Shown here: positions 29,178-38,474 of the stretch, one piece after another
How positions within the stretch are numbered: position 1 is the first letter of the stretch
How the letters are laid out: each line of letters begins with the position of its first letter
Source of the DNA: a bacterium
Lineage (GTDB): Bacteria; Campylobacterota; Campylobacteria; Campylobacterales; Sulfurimonadaceae
Length of the DNA: 64,000 nucleotides
Assembly: GCA_018822665.1 (NCBI GenBank)
Contig: JAHJJX010000027.1
Coordinates: forward strand, 1-64,000
Direction: 5' to 3'
Notes under the pieces: model-generated
Seen by the model: the letters and a program-made list of their open reading frames with translations, nothing else
What the model was told of the DNA's origin: nothing
The model's database searches: none
Translations under genes and position numbers: made by a program

Positions 29178-30262
29178 TTTGCAACCTTTATTCCGTACGC
29201 ATTAAAATTTTTCTCAAACAGAACTTTTTCATCTGTGATTATCTGTAAATAAAGCTTAAAGGCTTCGTTTATCAGCTCTTTTTCTTTGTACTTCTCTAAA
29301 GCACTATGCGACTTTACAAACACAAAGATATCCTCGCTTTTTTTATCTTCCAAATCTCGAAGAATCCTCTCCATATCTATGATATCGAGCTTCTCTTTTG
29401 CCTGTGGTTTTATGGAGGATTCTTTTGCAGGTTTTTTAATATCCAAATCTGCAAAGATTGCTTTTAACTCTTTTGCAAGTTTTGTTACATCTTTATCATC
29501 GGCAAAAATGTGTATTTTATTTTTTTGACTTTTATTTATGGTGTGGTAAAGTTTTTTGGAATGAAGTCTCAGATGCTCTTCTAGCGCACTGACATCTTCA
29601 TCCATTATTCTATTGGAGAGTTGTAAAATCTGTTTGTTTTGCAAGCGTCTTTTTTTCGTTTGCACGATAAACTGATTTATCTGCTTAATGTAGGTATCGA
29701 TGTTTTGAATATACTTTAAAATATTCACACTGATACTCTGCAATAGCTCGTCTATTGTTGTATCTAAACCTCTCAAACCCTCTCTGAAGAAAGCACCTAT
29801 TTTTTCATTTGCAGTAATGAGTTCATCTACTTTTTCCAAGATGTCCCCTGCGTTTAGTATTAAAATATCTATGTCCAAAGAGGTGTCATTTTCAAGACGA
29901 AGCAAAAGTATCTGTATCTCTCTGTCACGGTTGTAAAATTTAAAATAAAGATTTTCTATAAGGCTGATGATGGTAGATTTGTAAAATTCGTTTGCGCTCT
30001 CTTGGTATCTTTTTTTGTTTTTAACCAACTCTTTGTACTCACGCTCATAATCGCCGAAAATGATACTGTAATCGACTCTTTGCAAGACAGAATCCACAAA
30101 GTTTAAGTAGTTTTTATTGAGTTTATATCGGTCGTTTATTTTGACAAAGAAAGTGGAGTCCACAAGCTCAGGTTCTACATTTTGTATAAACTCTTGTCTG
30201 TACGCTCTGTCAATGAGTTCTCTGTTTTCATGGACGAGTTTTAGAAGTTCAATGTGTTTCAT
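29168..30262 (-). CDS. jetA: Condensin kleisin subunit, JetA/MksF-like
   Basis: A 364-residue mostly helical protein. It starts with a helical region (MKHIELLKLVHENRELIDRAYRQEF), has GLRGLDTTIDELLQSI and a helical bundle around 170-230, and a C-terminal helical domain. This is the layout of MksF/JetA, the kleisin that closes the SMC ring. It is the first gene of the condensin trio, and its ATG overlaps the stop of the methyltransferase gene by 4 bp (30259-30262). This ties condensin and modification genes into one transcription unit. Confidence 0.7.
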   Translation of the reverse strand: MKHIELLKLVHENRELIDRAYRQEFIQNVEPELVDSTFFVKINDRYKLNKNYLNFVDSVLQRVDYSIIFGDYEREYKELVKNKKRYQESANEFYKSTIISLIENLYFKFYNRDREIQILLLRLENDTSLDIDILILNAGDILEKVDELITANEKIGAFFREGLRGLDTTIDELLQSISVNILKYIQNIDTYIKQINQFIVQTKKRRLQNKQILQLSNRIMDEDVSALEEHLRLHSKKLYHTINKSQKNKIHIFADDKDVTKLAKELKAIFADLDIKKPAKESSIKPQAKEKLDIIDMERILRDLEDKKSEDIFVFVKSHSALEKYKEKELINEAFKLYLQIITDEKVLFEKNFNAYGIKVAKWR

Positions 30263-33200
30263 GCGTTCTTTTCTATCACTTTAATCTCATCATTACTTAG
30301 ACCATACAGTGCATAAACCATTTTATCTATTGTATTTTCTAAGTGTTTTGTCTCTTCGCCTTGCTCTTTGAGTTTCATAATTTCGTCTACCAAATCTTCG
30401 TATGGTTTTGTGTCTTGTAAATTATCTATTTTTGGGATAGGGAAATCTGATAGACTATCTTTAGTGTAAGTAAAATACCCACCACTAAAAACTGTTCCAG
30501 TATTTTTAATATAGAACCATAACAACTTAGAATTTAAAAGAGATAAATAATATTTATAGCTCTCATTAATATATGATTTTTTTATAAAACCAAAACATTT
30601 TGTATTTCCATAATATTCGCCATTTTTATCATATGATACTTGGCTACCTAAAGACAAATAAGGTGTGATTAATTTTTCTTTATCAAATAATGTCAGATTC
30701 TTTGGATAAATATATTTATACCAAAAATCATCATTCTTAAGTCTTCCTTTTTCTCTGCCTCTTAAAATATCTTCGCACTCTTTAAGATAGTTATATCCAT
30801 GTGGAAACTTAGCTTTTATTTCACTTTCTGTATATAAAGTAGCTTTATCTTTGCCATTTTCATTTTCTACATAATATGGAAATATCACAACTTTATCTGT
30901 TTGAATTTTTTCATACCTATGGACATCATCACCTTTTAGAAGTGGTTTTACAAATTCTTTTTCAATAGTAATTATTTTATTTAATTCTTTAGAAAAACCT
31001 TCTATAAAATCAATTTTTTCTATACAATCAAATAAAAAATAAACACTATCTTGACTTGTTTGAAGACCCGTAAATATCTTCTCAAAAATGTCTTTTACTC
31101 TAAATGGTTGTGATTTTAATTTTTCTAAAATATCATAAGTTATTTTATTTGTAAATGTCCAGTTTAGAGTTGTTAGTTCACTGTTTTCAATCTTTGTATA
31201 ATCATTTTCATTTAAACCAAACAGATATTGCTCTAGTTCCTGGTTCGTAGTTAAATTTTTATCTAACTCAGTATATTCCAGATACTTAGTGCTTTTTCTG
31301 TTTTGAAACCATACCAAAGAAGTGTAAGTGGATGCATTAAAAACTTGGTAAGCTCCAAAAGAGATAAATTTTGAGACTTTGTCTTTACTTATCTCTCTGA
31401 GCCCTTTGCCAAAACTTGCATTTATCCATTTGTGAGGCATGATATAGTTGAGTATTCCGTTTGGAGACAACAGACTCAAAGCTTTTTCAACAAACAAAAC
31501 ATACAAATCATAACTACCCGTTGCACTGTTAAAAAGTTTTTTATATAGCTCAGATGTTTTGGTATCAATCCCCTGCACTCTTAAATACGGCGGATTACCG
31601 ATTACCAAATCAAAACCGCCGCCTTGCATAACTTCTGCAAAATAGAGTTTATAAAAGAAAAGTTCCGTAGTTGGTCTTTTTAGCACTTTTTCTATCAGGT
31701 TTATTTCATCGTTTAACTTCATAATCAGCTTATGCTGCTTGTTATCAAAATCCATAACGCTAAAGTTGTTTACCTGACTTTTTATCTCGTCATTATGTTT
31801 TTGTAACTTCTTGTCTAAAACTCTATCTATAATCTCTTCTATGCTTTTTTGAAGAGTGTTTTTTTCATCTTTGTCGTTAGCGTTAAAATACTTATGTAAC
31901 TTCTCTTGCATCTCCTCTATAATAAACTCGTTATCATCAAAAAGAGAACCACTGTTTTTAGCCAAAGGGTCAAATCCGTTTATAGTTTCAACTAAACTGT
32001 TTCCCACCATGATTTTATAAAACAAGTTTGGCAACGGAGTCGGTGTCTCTTCATCTACGACTATACTCAGCCAAAACCTAAGCTTTGCAATCTCAACGGC
32101 ACTTTGCTCGATGTCTATACCGTAAATGCTGTTTTCAATTATCTCTCTTTTCATTTTAGCCAGTGGCGTTTTGTCGCCTAAATGAACTCTCGCACTTGTT
32201 ATCTCATGTAAAACGCCCATAGGAAAAGCACCGGAGCCGATGGCAGGGTCTAAGACTTTTATTTTTTTGAGCACTATTATCATCAACTTTTTAAGTTCAT
32301 CTTGGGGCGTATTTGAGTTACTTAATAGTTTGTTTATAAATTTATTATAATAATTCGTGCTCTCAAAAAGTGCTTTTAAGTCTTGGCTTGTTATACTATT
32401 TGCCTTAAAAGAGTTGTAAAACGTGGAAAGTCCTTTTTGGACAACTGCCTGCCGCGGAAGTTCTTCTACCTGAAATAAGGATAGCGGTTCTGTATGGAGG
32501 GGACGGCAGTCCTCCTTCAGCTCTTTTATCTTACTAAAAACTTCACTATTAAACGCAAAATTTTCTTCACTCAGTTCTTCTAAATTTTGACCGATTTTTC
32601 TAATTTTTCTTTTTATCTCTTTTAAGCGAATCGGAAATATAGTAGCTAATTCTAAATCTCCAAATATATTCGGCATAAATGCAAGTACAAAATAACTCTC
32701 TTCTATGAGAATGTACTTTAAAAGAGTTGGGTATTTATATGTGCTTTTCTCTTGTTTGAGCTCTTTGTTTGAGCCAAAATTCACAGCAACTACTCCATAC
32801 TCTCTTCTAATAATTTTATGCCATATTTCACTACTTACTTCTTTATGCCCTTTTTCATTTTGAATTCTCTGTCCATTTTTATCTAACCATAAACCTCTTA
32901 GTTTTGCGACTATGTAAAAATCTATCACTAAGTTTTTATAGGGGTGTAATGTTTGAAAATAATTATCTATCTTTACGAATTTTACAGGGTGGCTTTCGTA
33001 AAATTTTAAAACTTCATCATTAGTCAATAATGTTTTTTCTAAAAACTCTTCAACACTAAAATTATAAGCGTGTTGCGTGGTTTGCGTTTGCAAGTAGTTT
33101 TCTATAGATTTTTTGCTCATGTAGTGAACTATTTCCCGTGGAGTGTAAAAAGCACCTTTATCTTTTCTATCTTCTAGCAAGTCTTCAAAAACACGACCCA

Positions 33201-34203
33201 ACATCTCTGGGTCTATGGCTATCTCACTGTCGTCAGGACTGTCTTCTATGATTGTAAAATTATAGTTATCAAAGCTGGCAAATACCTTTTTGAAAATATC
33301 ATTTTCCATGATAATATCACGTTTATCGAACTCATCTTTGTTAAAAAGTCCGCCATTTAAAAATGGCATTTTACAATTGAGCTTAGCAAAATAATCATTT
33401 TCTCTTTTTTCATTTAATGCTTCAAAAAAGATAGGGTCTAGTACTTCACTGTAAAAGTCGGCATATTCTATATACTCTTTTTCAAAACATTTTGTTAAAA
33501 AATTTTTATCTCCATTTTTCCAGTTCTCATCACTTCTAAGCCAACCTTTTTTCTCTAAAAAGTACAAAAACACTATACGACCTAAAAGTTTTTTAGTAAA
33601 GAGTTTTAAGTTATTTTCATTGTCAAAGAGTGCTAATTGAGGTTTTAAATAATCACAAATATTAAAATAAAGTTTTTTATACTCACTAAAAAATTCTTTT
33701 GAAACTTTTTCAACACTAAAAGCTTCTTCAACATCTTCTAATTTAGGATGTTTTAAATCTTTTAGCTGAGAATATGCTGTATTTGTAGCTATATTTTTAC
33801 CCAATACATAGGTATATCTTTTAAGATTTGTTACTTGCTGTTTGTCATTTTCATCGTAGCTAAATCGTATAAATGAGAGTCGCCATACATCCGGTTTGCT
33901 TGGGTTGTAAAATACAGCGATAGCCCCATCAAGAAGTTCATCATTGACTTTACTTTTTAATATATTATTTAAAGAAACTCTATTGTTTTCTATCTCCGTA
34001 TCAGCTTTTGAGACAAATTCAAAAAAGCCTACATCTTTACTGCCGTCTAATTCCACATGCCCTAAAAATTTATATTTTTCTATCTTCTCATTATCTACAC
34101 TAATATAACCTGCAATATCTGCCGTAAAATTAAATACACTAAAAAGAAATTCTTTATAATTCTCTTGATTATAACTTGATTGTAAAAAGTTTTTGATATT
34201 CAC
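30259..34203 (-). CDS. Eco57I-like adenine methyltransferase / type IIG-like restriction protein
   Basis: A 1314-residue protein. The N-terminal region includes LLGRIVFLYFLEKKGWL (~200), common in large methylases that travel with helicases. Motif X is AFYTPREIVHYM (~350), motif I DPAIGSGAFPMG (~652) and catalytic motif IV GNPPYLRVQG (~867), as in gamma-class N6-adenine enzymes of the Eco57I family. The C-terminal third (LLKGDDVHRY, then FSGGYFTYTKDSLSDFPIP) looks like a TaqI-type target recognition domain. I could not see a clear PD-(D/E)xK nuclease in the N-terminus, so restriction may rest on the neighbouring PLD helicase. It starts 12 bp after that helicase and overlaps the JetA-like gene. 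Confidence 0.82.
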   Translation of the reverse strand: MNIKNFLQSSYNQENYKEFLFSVFNFTADIAGYISVDNEKIEKYKFLGHVELDGSKDVGFFEFVSKADTEIENNRVSLNNILKSKVNDELLDGAIAVFYNPSKPDVWRLSFIRFSYDENDKQQVTNLKRYTYVLGKNIATNTAYSQLKDLKHPKLEDVEEAFSVEKVSKEFFSEYKKLYFNICDYLKPQLALFDNENNLKLFTKKLLGRIVFLYFLEKKGWLRSDENWKNGDKNFLTKCFEKEYIEYADFYSEVLDPIFFEALNEKRENDYFAKLNCKMPFLNGGLFNKDEFDKRDIIMENDIFKKVFASFDNYNFTIIEDSPDDSEIAIDPEMLGRVFEDLLEDRKDKGAFYTPREIVHYMSKKSIENYLQTQTTQHAYNFSVEEFLEKTLLTNDEVLKFYESHPVKFVKIDNYFQTLHPYKNLVIDFYIVAKLRGLWLDKNGQRIQNEKGHKEVSSEIWHKIIRREYGVVAVNFGSNKELKQEKSTYKYPTLLKYILIEESYFVLAFMPNIFGDLELATIFPIRLKEIKRKIRKIGQNLEELSEENFAFNSEVFSKIKELKEDCRPLHTEPLSLFQVEELPRQAVVQKGLSTFYNSFKANSITSQDLKALFESTNYYNKFINKLLSNSNTPQDELKKLMIIVLKKIKVLDPAIGSGAFPMGVLHEITSARVHLGDKTPLAKMKREIIENSIYGIDIEQSAVEIAKLRFWLSIVVDEETPTPLPNLFYKIMVGNSLVETINGFDPLAKNSGSLFDDNEFIIEEMQEKLHKYFNANDKDEKNTLQKSIEEIIDRVLDKKLQKHNDEIKSQVNNFSVMDFDNKQHKLIMKLNDEINLIEKVLKRPTTELFFYKLYFAEVMQGGGFDLVIGNPPYLRVQGIDTKTSELYKKLFNSATGSYDLYVLFVEKALSLLSPNGILNYIMPHKWINASFGKGLREISKDKVSKFISFGAYQVFNASTYTSLVWFQNRKSTKYLEYTELDKNLTTNQELEQYLFGLNENDYTKIENSELTTLNWTFTNKITYDILEKLKSQPFRVKDIFEKIFTGLQTSQDSVYFLFDCIEKIDFIEGFSKELNKIITIEKEFVKPLLKGDDVHRYEKIQTDKVVIFPYYVENENGKDKATLYTESEIKAKFPHGYNYLKECEDILRGREKGRLKNDDFWYKYIYPKNLTLFDKEKLITPYLSLGSQVSYDKNGEYYGNTKCFGFIKKSYINESYKYYLSLLNSKLLWFYIKNTGTVFSGGYFTYTKDSLSDFPIPKIDNLQDTKPYEDLVDEIMKLKEQGEETKHLENTIDKMVYALYGLSNDEIKVIEKNA
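34051..34061 (+). repeat. Only motif copy in the defence island
   Basis: Full TTCCACATGCC 11-mer near the 5' end of the methyltransferase gene, read as G-H-V-E. No other copy lies between 24843 and 41936. Confidence 0.8.
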
Positions 34204-34215
34204 TATTTTCCTTTA

Positions 34216-37200
34216 CTAAACAAATGTTTCACTCAATATAATCTCTATATCATTTTTAATACTTTTACGATTTTCATCCTTTTCAACGAGACTAAACTCA
34301 ACTTGAAGCTTTTGAAGTTCTTTTACTCTTTGGCTTGATGCCGGATGATTTTTAGCTATTTTCACAATCTCTTTACTTAAGTTTTGAAGTCTACCCTCTT
34401 CTATGGTTTTTGTAAATATAAAGAACATCTCTTTGCTTATAAACTGTTTTTCATTCCAAGATTTTAGAAGCGTTATCGCTTGTCTATCGGTTTTATGTGC
34501 TACTTTTATATTTGCAGTTTGATAAACAATAGTACTTAACTCATTTTCATAAAACTCCATAGCTCTTTGTATCTGTGTATAATGATATTCCACTATCGGC
34601 AGCATCGCTTTTTCATTTTTATCTGCTTTTAAGTTTGTTGCCATTTGAACAAAGTTTATGGCTTCACACTCTGCGCCTATTACTTTATAATAATTTTTAC
34701 TTGTGTCATTTTTTATAAACACAAAAGAGGTCTCTTCACTTGCATCTTTATCTCTTTGCACTCTTACCTTTTGCGGTAAATTCTTAAGTGTTTTAAAGTT
34801 CATCGGATACATCTCTTTGTATGCCCGTATCTCTTCTAAAAACTTCAACTCATCATCAGGTTTTTCCAAATCATTATCGTATAAAGATACAGAGCCTACT
34901 TGTTCGTTAGTTGAGTATATCTGGCTGTCTTCTCCGACTGTATGGTGGAATGTTTGGAGTTTTATAAATGCTTTTTTTGACAACTCTATAAGTGCTTCAC
35001 TTTGTGCGGTTGGTTTAAAGTTGTAAATGTAAATTTCATCATGCTTTGTTCCTATGCGATTTATTCTGCCAATTCTCTGCATAAGTCTTGTAGAATTCCA
35101 AGGAATATCATAATTGTATATGATGTTGCTTCGGTGCATGTTGACACCTTCACTAAGAGTATCTGTAGAGATTATGACATTAAAATCATCTTTTTGATTT
35201 GTATAATTTGCATCAAAATTTTCCCTTATAATATCTTTGAGTTTATCTCTATTTTCACCATGAACCGTTAAAACTTTTTTGTACTCTTTGAGTTGTTCTT
35301 CCAAGTAGAGTGCCGTCTGTTTTGACTCGGTAAACACAACTATCTTTTCATCTCTATGAGTATCTAAAATAGTTTTAAATTTTTCTAATTTCGGGTCATA
35401 ATCAATATCTTCCCACAAATGAACCAAGTCTTCTAAAATTATGTAGTCACTTTTTAGCTGCTCTAAATACTTAGCTTCAAAATCACTCATTTGAAACAAT
35501 TTCATCTTTTCGTTTTCTAAATACTCTTCAATTTTATCTGTAAAATTATCTTCATCTTTTTCAATCAACTCATAGAGATTGAAATGTTTTGAGGGAATAT
35601 ATATAACATCATCCTCAAACATGTCAATTAATCGTTTTAAATTTCTCTTCTGTTTTCCTATAGTTGATTTAAAAGCGGTAAATGAGCTCTCAAGCCTTTT
35701 AATGAGCATTGTTTGCATAAGTTTTGCAAGGGCTTCAGAACTTAGTTCTATGAAGCCCTTTTGGACTTTACCGTATTTTTTTTGACCTTCATTGTTTAAG
35801 TTTACCAGTATTTTGTATCTGTGATACTGTAACCCTGTTTTATCATCAGTTAAAAGGCTGATAGTCTTATCAAATATTTTCACTAAATTATCGTCAAGTT
35901 TATATTCAAGTTCTTTTATGGGGGTGATTTTTGGTATCTTAAGACCTTGCTCTTCTATATCTTTTTTATATGTGTCACTTTGAACATCGGTTCTTGTTCT
36001 TCTCACCATCACTTCTCTTAAAATATCATCTCTTACTTTTCTAGATAGTGATTCAAGCTCTTTAAGCTCATCTGCGTTTAAGTCACTTGAATTCTCTTTT
36101 TTACCAATAATATCTTTGTATCTCTTGTCGATTCCTGCAAAAAAATTCTCTAAATTCGGATAGGAATCTATAGTTGATTTTCGTTTATCTTGAAATAGAT
36201 ACAGCTGATTTGCAATATCTTGAGGCTTGTTGTTTAACGGCGTAGCGGAGAGGAGTAATATCTTTTTTTTATATTTTATTTGCTCTTTACATATTCTCTC
36301 TAACTCTTTATATCTTGATGTTAAAAAGTTTTTAAACTTATGTGACTCGTCTATTATTACAATCTCATATTTTTGAGTATCTTTTATCTTTTCTAATGCT
36401 CCAAAAGATTTAAACTCAAATTTTCTGTAGTCACCTATTTGAAATCTTTCAAATGTCTCTATCCACTCTTTTTCTATAGATGGCGGTGCAATGATAAGTA
36501 TTTGCCCTTTAGTTACAGTACATAATTTTTTTACAATCATGGCGCATGTGATAGTTTTTCCTAAGCCAACTACATCTGATAGAAAAAATCCACTATGTTT
36601 CTTTATTTTTGAAATCCCCTCATTCACCGCATCTATCTGATAAGCCAACTTCATAAACCCTTTAGGTAAATCATCTGCTACTGAAGGGTCGAAATTTACC
36701 CTTTCATCGAAATGCTCTATTAAAAACTTTATATATAATTCATAAGGAGTAACCTCTTTTAAATAACTCTTCTGCTTGACATTATCTATATCATCTACCG
36801 TTATTTCAACAGAATCAAGCCATAAACTCTCAAACTCATTTAATGCAAAAGCTACATCATCGCTATCTTTTAACTCTACATTAAATTCATAATTTTTTGA
36901 TAAGCCATTTTCTGTAAGATTTGAGCTTCCTGTTATCACAGAGCCTTTTTGTTCAAGTTTTCCATCATGTTTTATAAACTCTTTTTCTCTAAAAATATAT
37001 ATTTTTGAATGCGTATTTTTTGATTTTGATATTCTTATTTCTAGTTTATTTGTAGCTATAAGGTTTATAAACTGCAAGACTCCCTCATCGGTCTCTTTTG
37101 AGTAATATGCCTGTTTTAGGTTTTCATTTTGGTTGTCTTGAAACTCTTTTATAAATTGTTCTGAATCAAAAAGATTTAACTCCTTGCCTCTATTTTTTGC

Positions 37201-37407
37201 TTCTTGTGTAAGCTTATCAACATTTATACCGACAAGTATTCTTATTTTATCAACACCATCAAGCAAAGAAGCAATTTTTTTAAAACCGCTTATTCTAAAA
37301 TAACCTATAAGAAATTCTAAATTTTTAATATTATAGTGCGTTAAAATATCTTTTAGTCTATTTTCTAAAGTGTTTTCATCTCTATTTGTAAAAAATTTTG
37401 AACTCAT
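34216..37407 (-). CDS. PLD nuclease-SNF2 helicase fusion
   Basis: A 1063-residue protein. The N-terminal domain (~30-215) has the HKD-type half site HSKIYIF (~131) followed by GSSNLTENGL (~160), a phospholipase D-like nuclease fold. The rest is a SNF2/HepA-like superfamily 2 ATPase: Walker A DVVGLGKTIT (~279), Walker B IIDESHKF (~352), motif III LLSATPLNNKP, and C-terminal QRIGRINRIG (~782). Such fusions are found beside large adenine methylases in restriction-like and DISARM-like systems and probably translocate on and cut unmodified DNA. One HKD half implies dimerisation for nuclease activity. It is followed after 12 bp by the methyltransferase and preceded by a deletion scar. Confidence 0.85.
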   Translation of the reverse strand: MSSKFFTNRDENTLENRLKDILTHYNIKNLEFLIGYFRISGFKKIASLLDGVDKIRILVGINVDKLTQEAKNRGKELNLFDSEQFIKEFQDNQNENLKQAYYSKETDEGVLQFINLIATNKLEIRISKSKNTHSKIYIFREKEFIKHDGKLEQKGSVITGSSNLTENGLSKNYEFNVELKDSDDVAFALNEFESLWLDSVEITVDDIDNVKQKSYLKEVTPYELYIKFLIEHFDERVNFDPSVADDLPKGFMKLAYQIDAVNEGISKIKKHSGFFLSDVVGLGKTITCAMIVKKLCTVTKGQILIIAPPSIEKEWIETFERFQIGDYRKFEFKSFGALEKIKDTQKYEIVIIDESHKFKNFLTSRYKELERICKEQIKYKKKILLLSATPLNNKPQDIANQLYLFQDKRKSTIDSYPNLENFFAGIDKRYKDIIGKKENSSDLNADELKELESLSRKVRDDILREVMVRRTRTDVQSDTYKKDIEEQGLKIPKITPIKELEYKLDDNLVKIFDKTISLLTDDKTGLQYHRYKILVNLNNEGQKKYGKVQKGFIELSSEALAKLMQTMLIKRLESSFTAFKSTIGKQKRNLKRLIDMFEDDVIYIPSKHFNLYELIEKDEDNFTDKIEEYLENEKMKLFQMSDFEAKYLEQLKSDYIILEDLVHLWEDIDYDPKLEKFKTILDTHRDEKIVVFTESKQTALYLEEQLKEYKKVLTVHGENRDKLKDIIRENFDANYTNQKDDFNVIISTDTLSEGVNMHRSNIIYNYDIPWNSTRLMQRIGRINRIGTKHDEIYIYNFKPTAQSEALIELSKKAFIKLQTFHHTVGEDSQIYSTNEQVGSVSLYDNDLEKPDDELKFLEEIRAYKEMYPMNFKTLKNLPQKVRVQRDKDASEETSFVFIKNDTSKNYYKVIGAECEAINFVQMATNLKADKNEKAMLPIVEYHYTQIQRAMEFYENELSTIVYQTANIKVAHKTDRQAITLLKSWNEKQFISKEMFFIFTKTIEEGRLQNLSKEIVKIAKNHPASSQRVKELQKLQVEFSLVEKDENRKSIKNDIEIILSETFV

Positions 37408-37444
37408 TTTTATCCTAAATATTCAATTTTATGTGTTTCATATA

Positions 37445-37519
37445 CTATCTCTTGCCAAATTCATTGGTCGATTTACTTTGCCTAGTTTGTTTATTATGTA
37501 CTTCTACTAATTTTGACAT
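37445..37519 (-). pseudogene. N-terminal remnant of a DEAD/DEAH-type helicase gene
   Basis: After an intact ribosome binding site (GGGAG, 8 bases before the ATG) a 24-codon frame reads MSKLVEVHNKQT then STNEFG before stopping. This matches, from memory, the start of a helicase family that continues MREMQ and then a PPASGKS Walker A. Everything after the glycine is gone. The ATG overlaps the stop of the fragment upstream (TAATG), so two genes were once coupled here. It marks a deletion in the defence island. Confidence 0.5.
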
Positions 37520-37584
37520 TATTTCATTCTCCCTAAAATCTCTAAGGCGTTTATCTCAAACTTTGAAAATGCAAACCACTTCAC
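37519..37584 (-). pseudogene. C-terminal tail of a lost gene
   Basis: A second minus-strand frame, offset from the truncated RhuM gene, reads VKWFAFSKFEINALEILGRMK and ends TAA at 37519, overlapping the ATG of the helicase remnant. Only this tail is left. I take it to be the last ~20 codons of a gene whose body was deleted when the RhuM-like gene was fused to this spot. The parent gene is not identified. Confidence 0.4.
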
Positions 37585-38146
37585 TTTTTGCACTTTTTAA
37601 CAAATCATTTACAAAAGCATAGGCATCATAAATCTGTCCGTCGTAAAATATACCTTGTGAGGGTTTAAGAGAACTCTCTTTGATGAGACTTGAGATGTTT
37701 TCTATTTTTGATTTTAAAACCTCTACATCATTTTCAAGTTCTTTAAATCTATCATGTGTGATTTTTTCGGAGTTGATTACATAACCATCTGTTATGTAGC
37801 TTCCTAGTACTGATGTTGCCCACTGTCTAAATTTTGTCGCTTTTTTTGAGTTAACTCTGTAACCAACAGATATAACAACATCGAGATTATAATGTTCAAC
37901 TTCTCTTTTAACTTGCCTTTTCCCCTCTTGTTGAACTATTAAGTATTTCTGAATAGTTCGATTTTCAAAAAGCTCTTCATCTTTATATATCGCCTTAATG
38001 TGCATATTAATATTAGGAACCGATACTTCAAAAAGCTCCGCTATCTGTTTTTGGGTAAGCCAAAGAGTATCTTGTGTAACTGAAACATTAAGCTCTAGCT
38101 CACCGTCGTTGTAAATTACCATATCTGATTTGTTTAGCTTGTTCAT
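37556..38146 (-). pseudogene. rhuM: RhuM-family protein, C-terminally truncated
   Basis: A 196-residue frame starting with the RhuM-family pattern: LWLTQKQIAELFEVSVPNINMHI (a helix-turn-helix near 30-50), EGKRQVKREVEHYNLDVVISVGYRVNSKKATKFRQWAT (~75-115), then SQGIFYDGQIYDAYAFVNDLLKSAKSE. Full RhuM proteins run to about 330 residues and continue after the SAKSE region. Here the frame switches to a short foreign tail (VVCIFKV) and stops. RhuM proteins are common passengers in restriction islands and their role is not settled. The N-terminal DNA-binding part may still be made. Confidence 0.7.
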
Positions 38147-38213
38147 TGTTCAAAGTTCCAAATGTTCATTTTATCCATAATACAAAAAGAATTTATTTTC
38201 ATTGAAAAGTATG

Positions 38214-38474
38214 TCATTTTGTAATATTTTTGTCTTTAATAATTTTCTTTTCATTTAATGAATTCTGTAATTCTGCAAGTTTTTGTGATGTCATAAACTC
38301 TTGGATTCTTAAGTTTTCACTTTGTTTATCAATACCAATTGCACTACTTATATCACTTTGTAATTTTTGATATACCTTTGTTAAATCTTCAAGTGTTTGC
38401 TTTTTTTCAAAATTATTATTTCCCCATCGTTTCTGATAAGCTTCTTCTATCTCTCTTTTTTTCTTATCATCCAT
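38214..38474 (-). CDS. Small charged protein in the defence operon
   Basis: An 86-residue, highly charged, helical protein (MDDKKKREIEEAYQKRWGNNNFEKKQTLEDL...). Its ATG follows the stop of the JetD-like gene with no gap, so it is co-translated with it. I recognise no family. Position and size allow a small subunit or regulator of the Toprim nuclease, but that is a guess from context. Confidence 0.6.
   Translation of the reverse strand: MDDKKKREIEEAYQKRWGNNNFEKKQTLEDLTKVYQKLQSDISSAIGIDKQSENLRIQEFMTSQKLAELQNSLNEKKIIKDKNITK

Noticed and set aside
25069-30262. Housekeeping MukBEF chromosome condensin
   Set aside because: No MukB-type gene order with smtA, and the trio is co-transcribed with restriction genes and accompanied by a JetD-like gene. 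A chromosomal role is not excluded, only less likely.
34041-34050. TGCCGTCTAA next to the motif as a Neisseria-type DUS
   Set aside because: It is a single near-match to the Neisseria sequence and is explained as coding sequence; no other copies were noticed.
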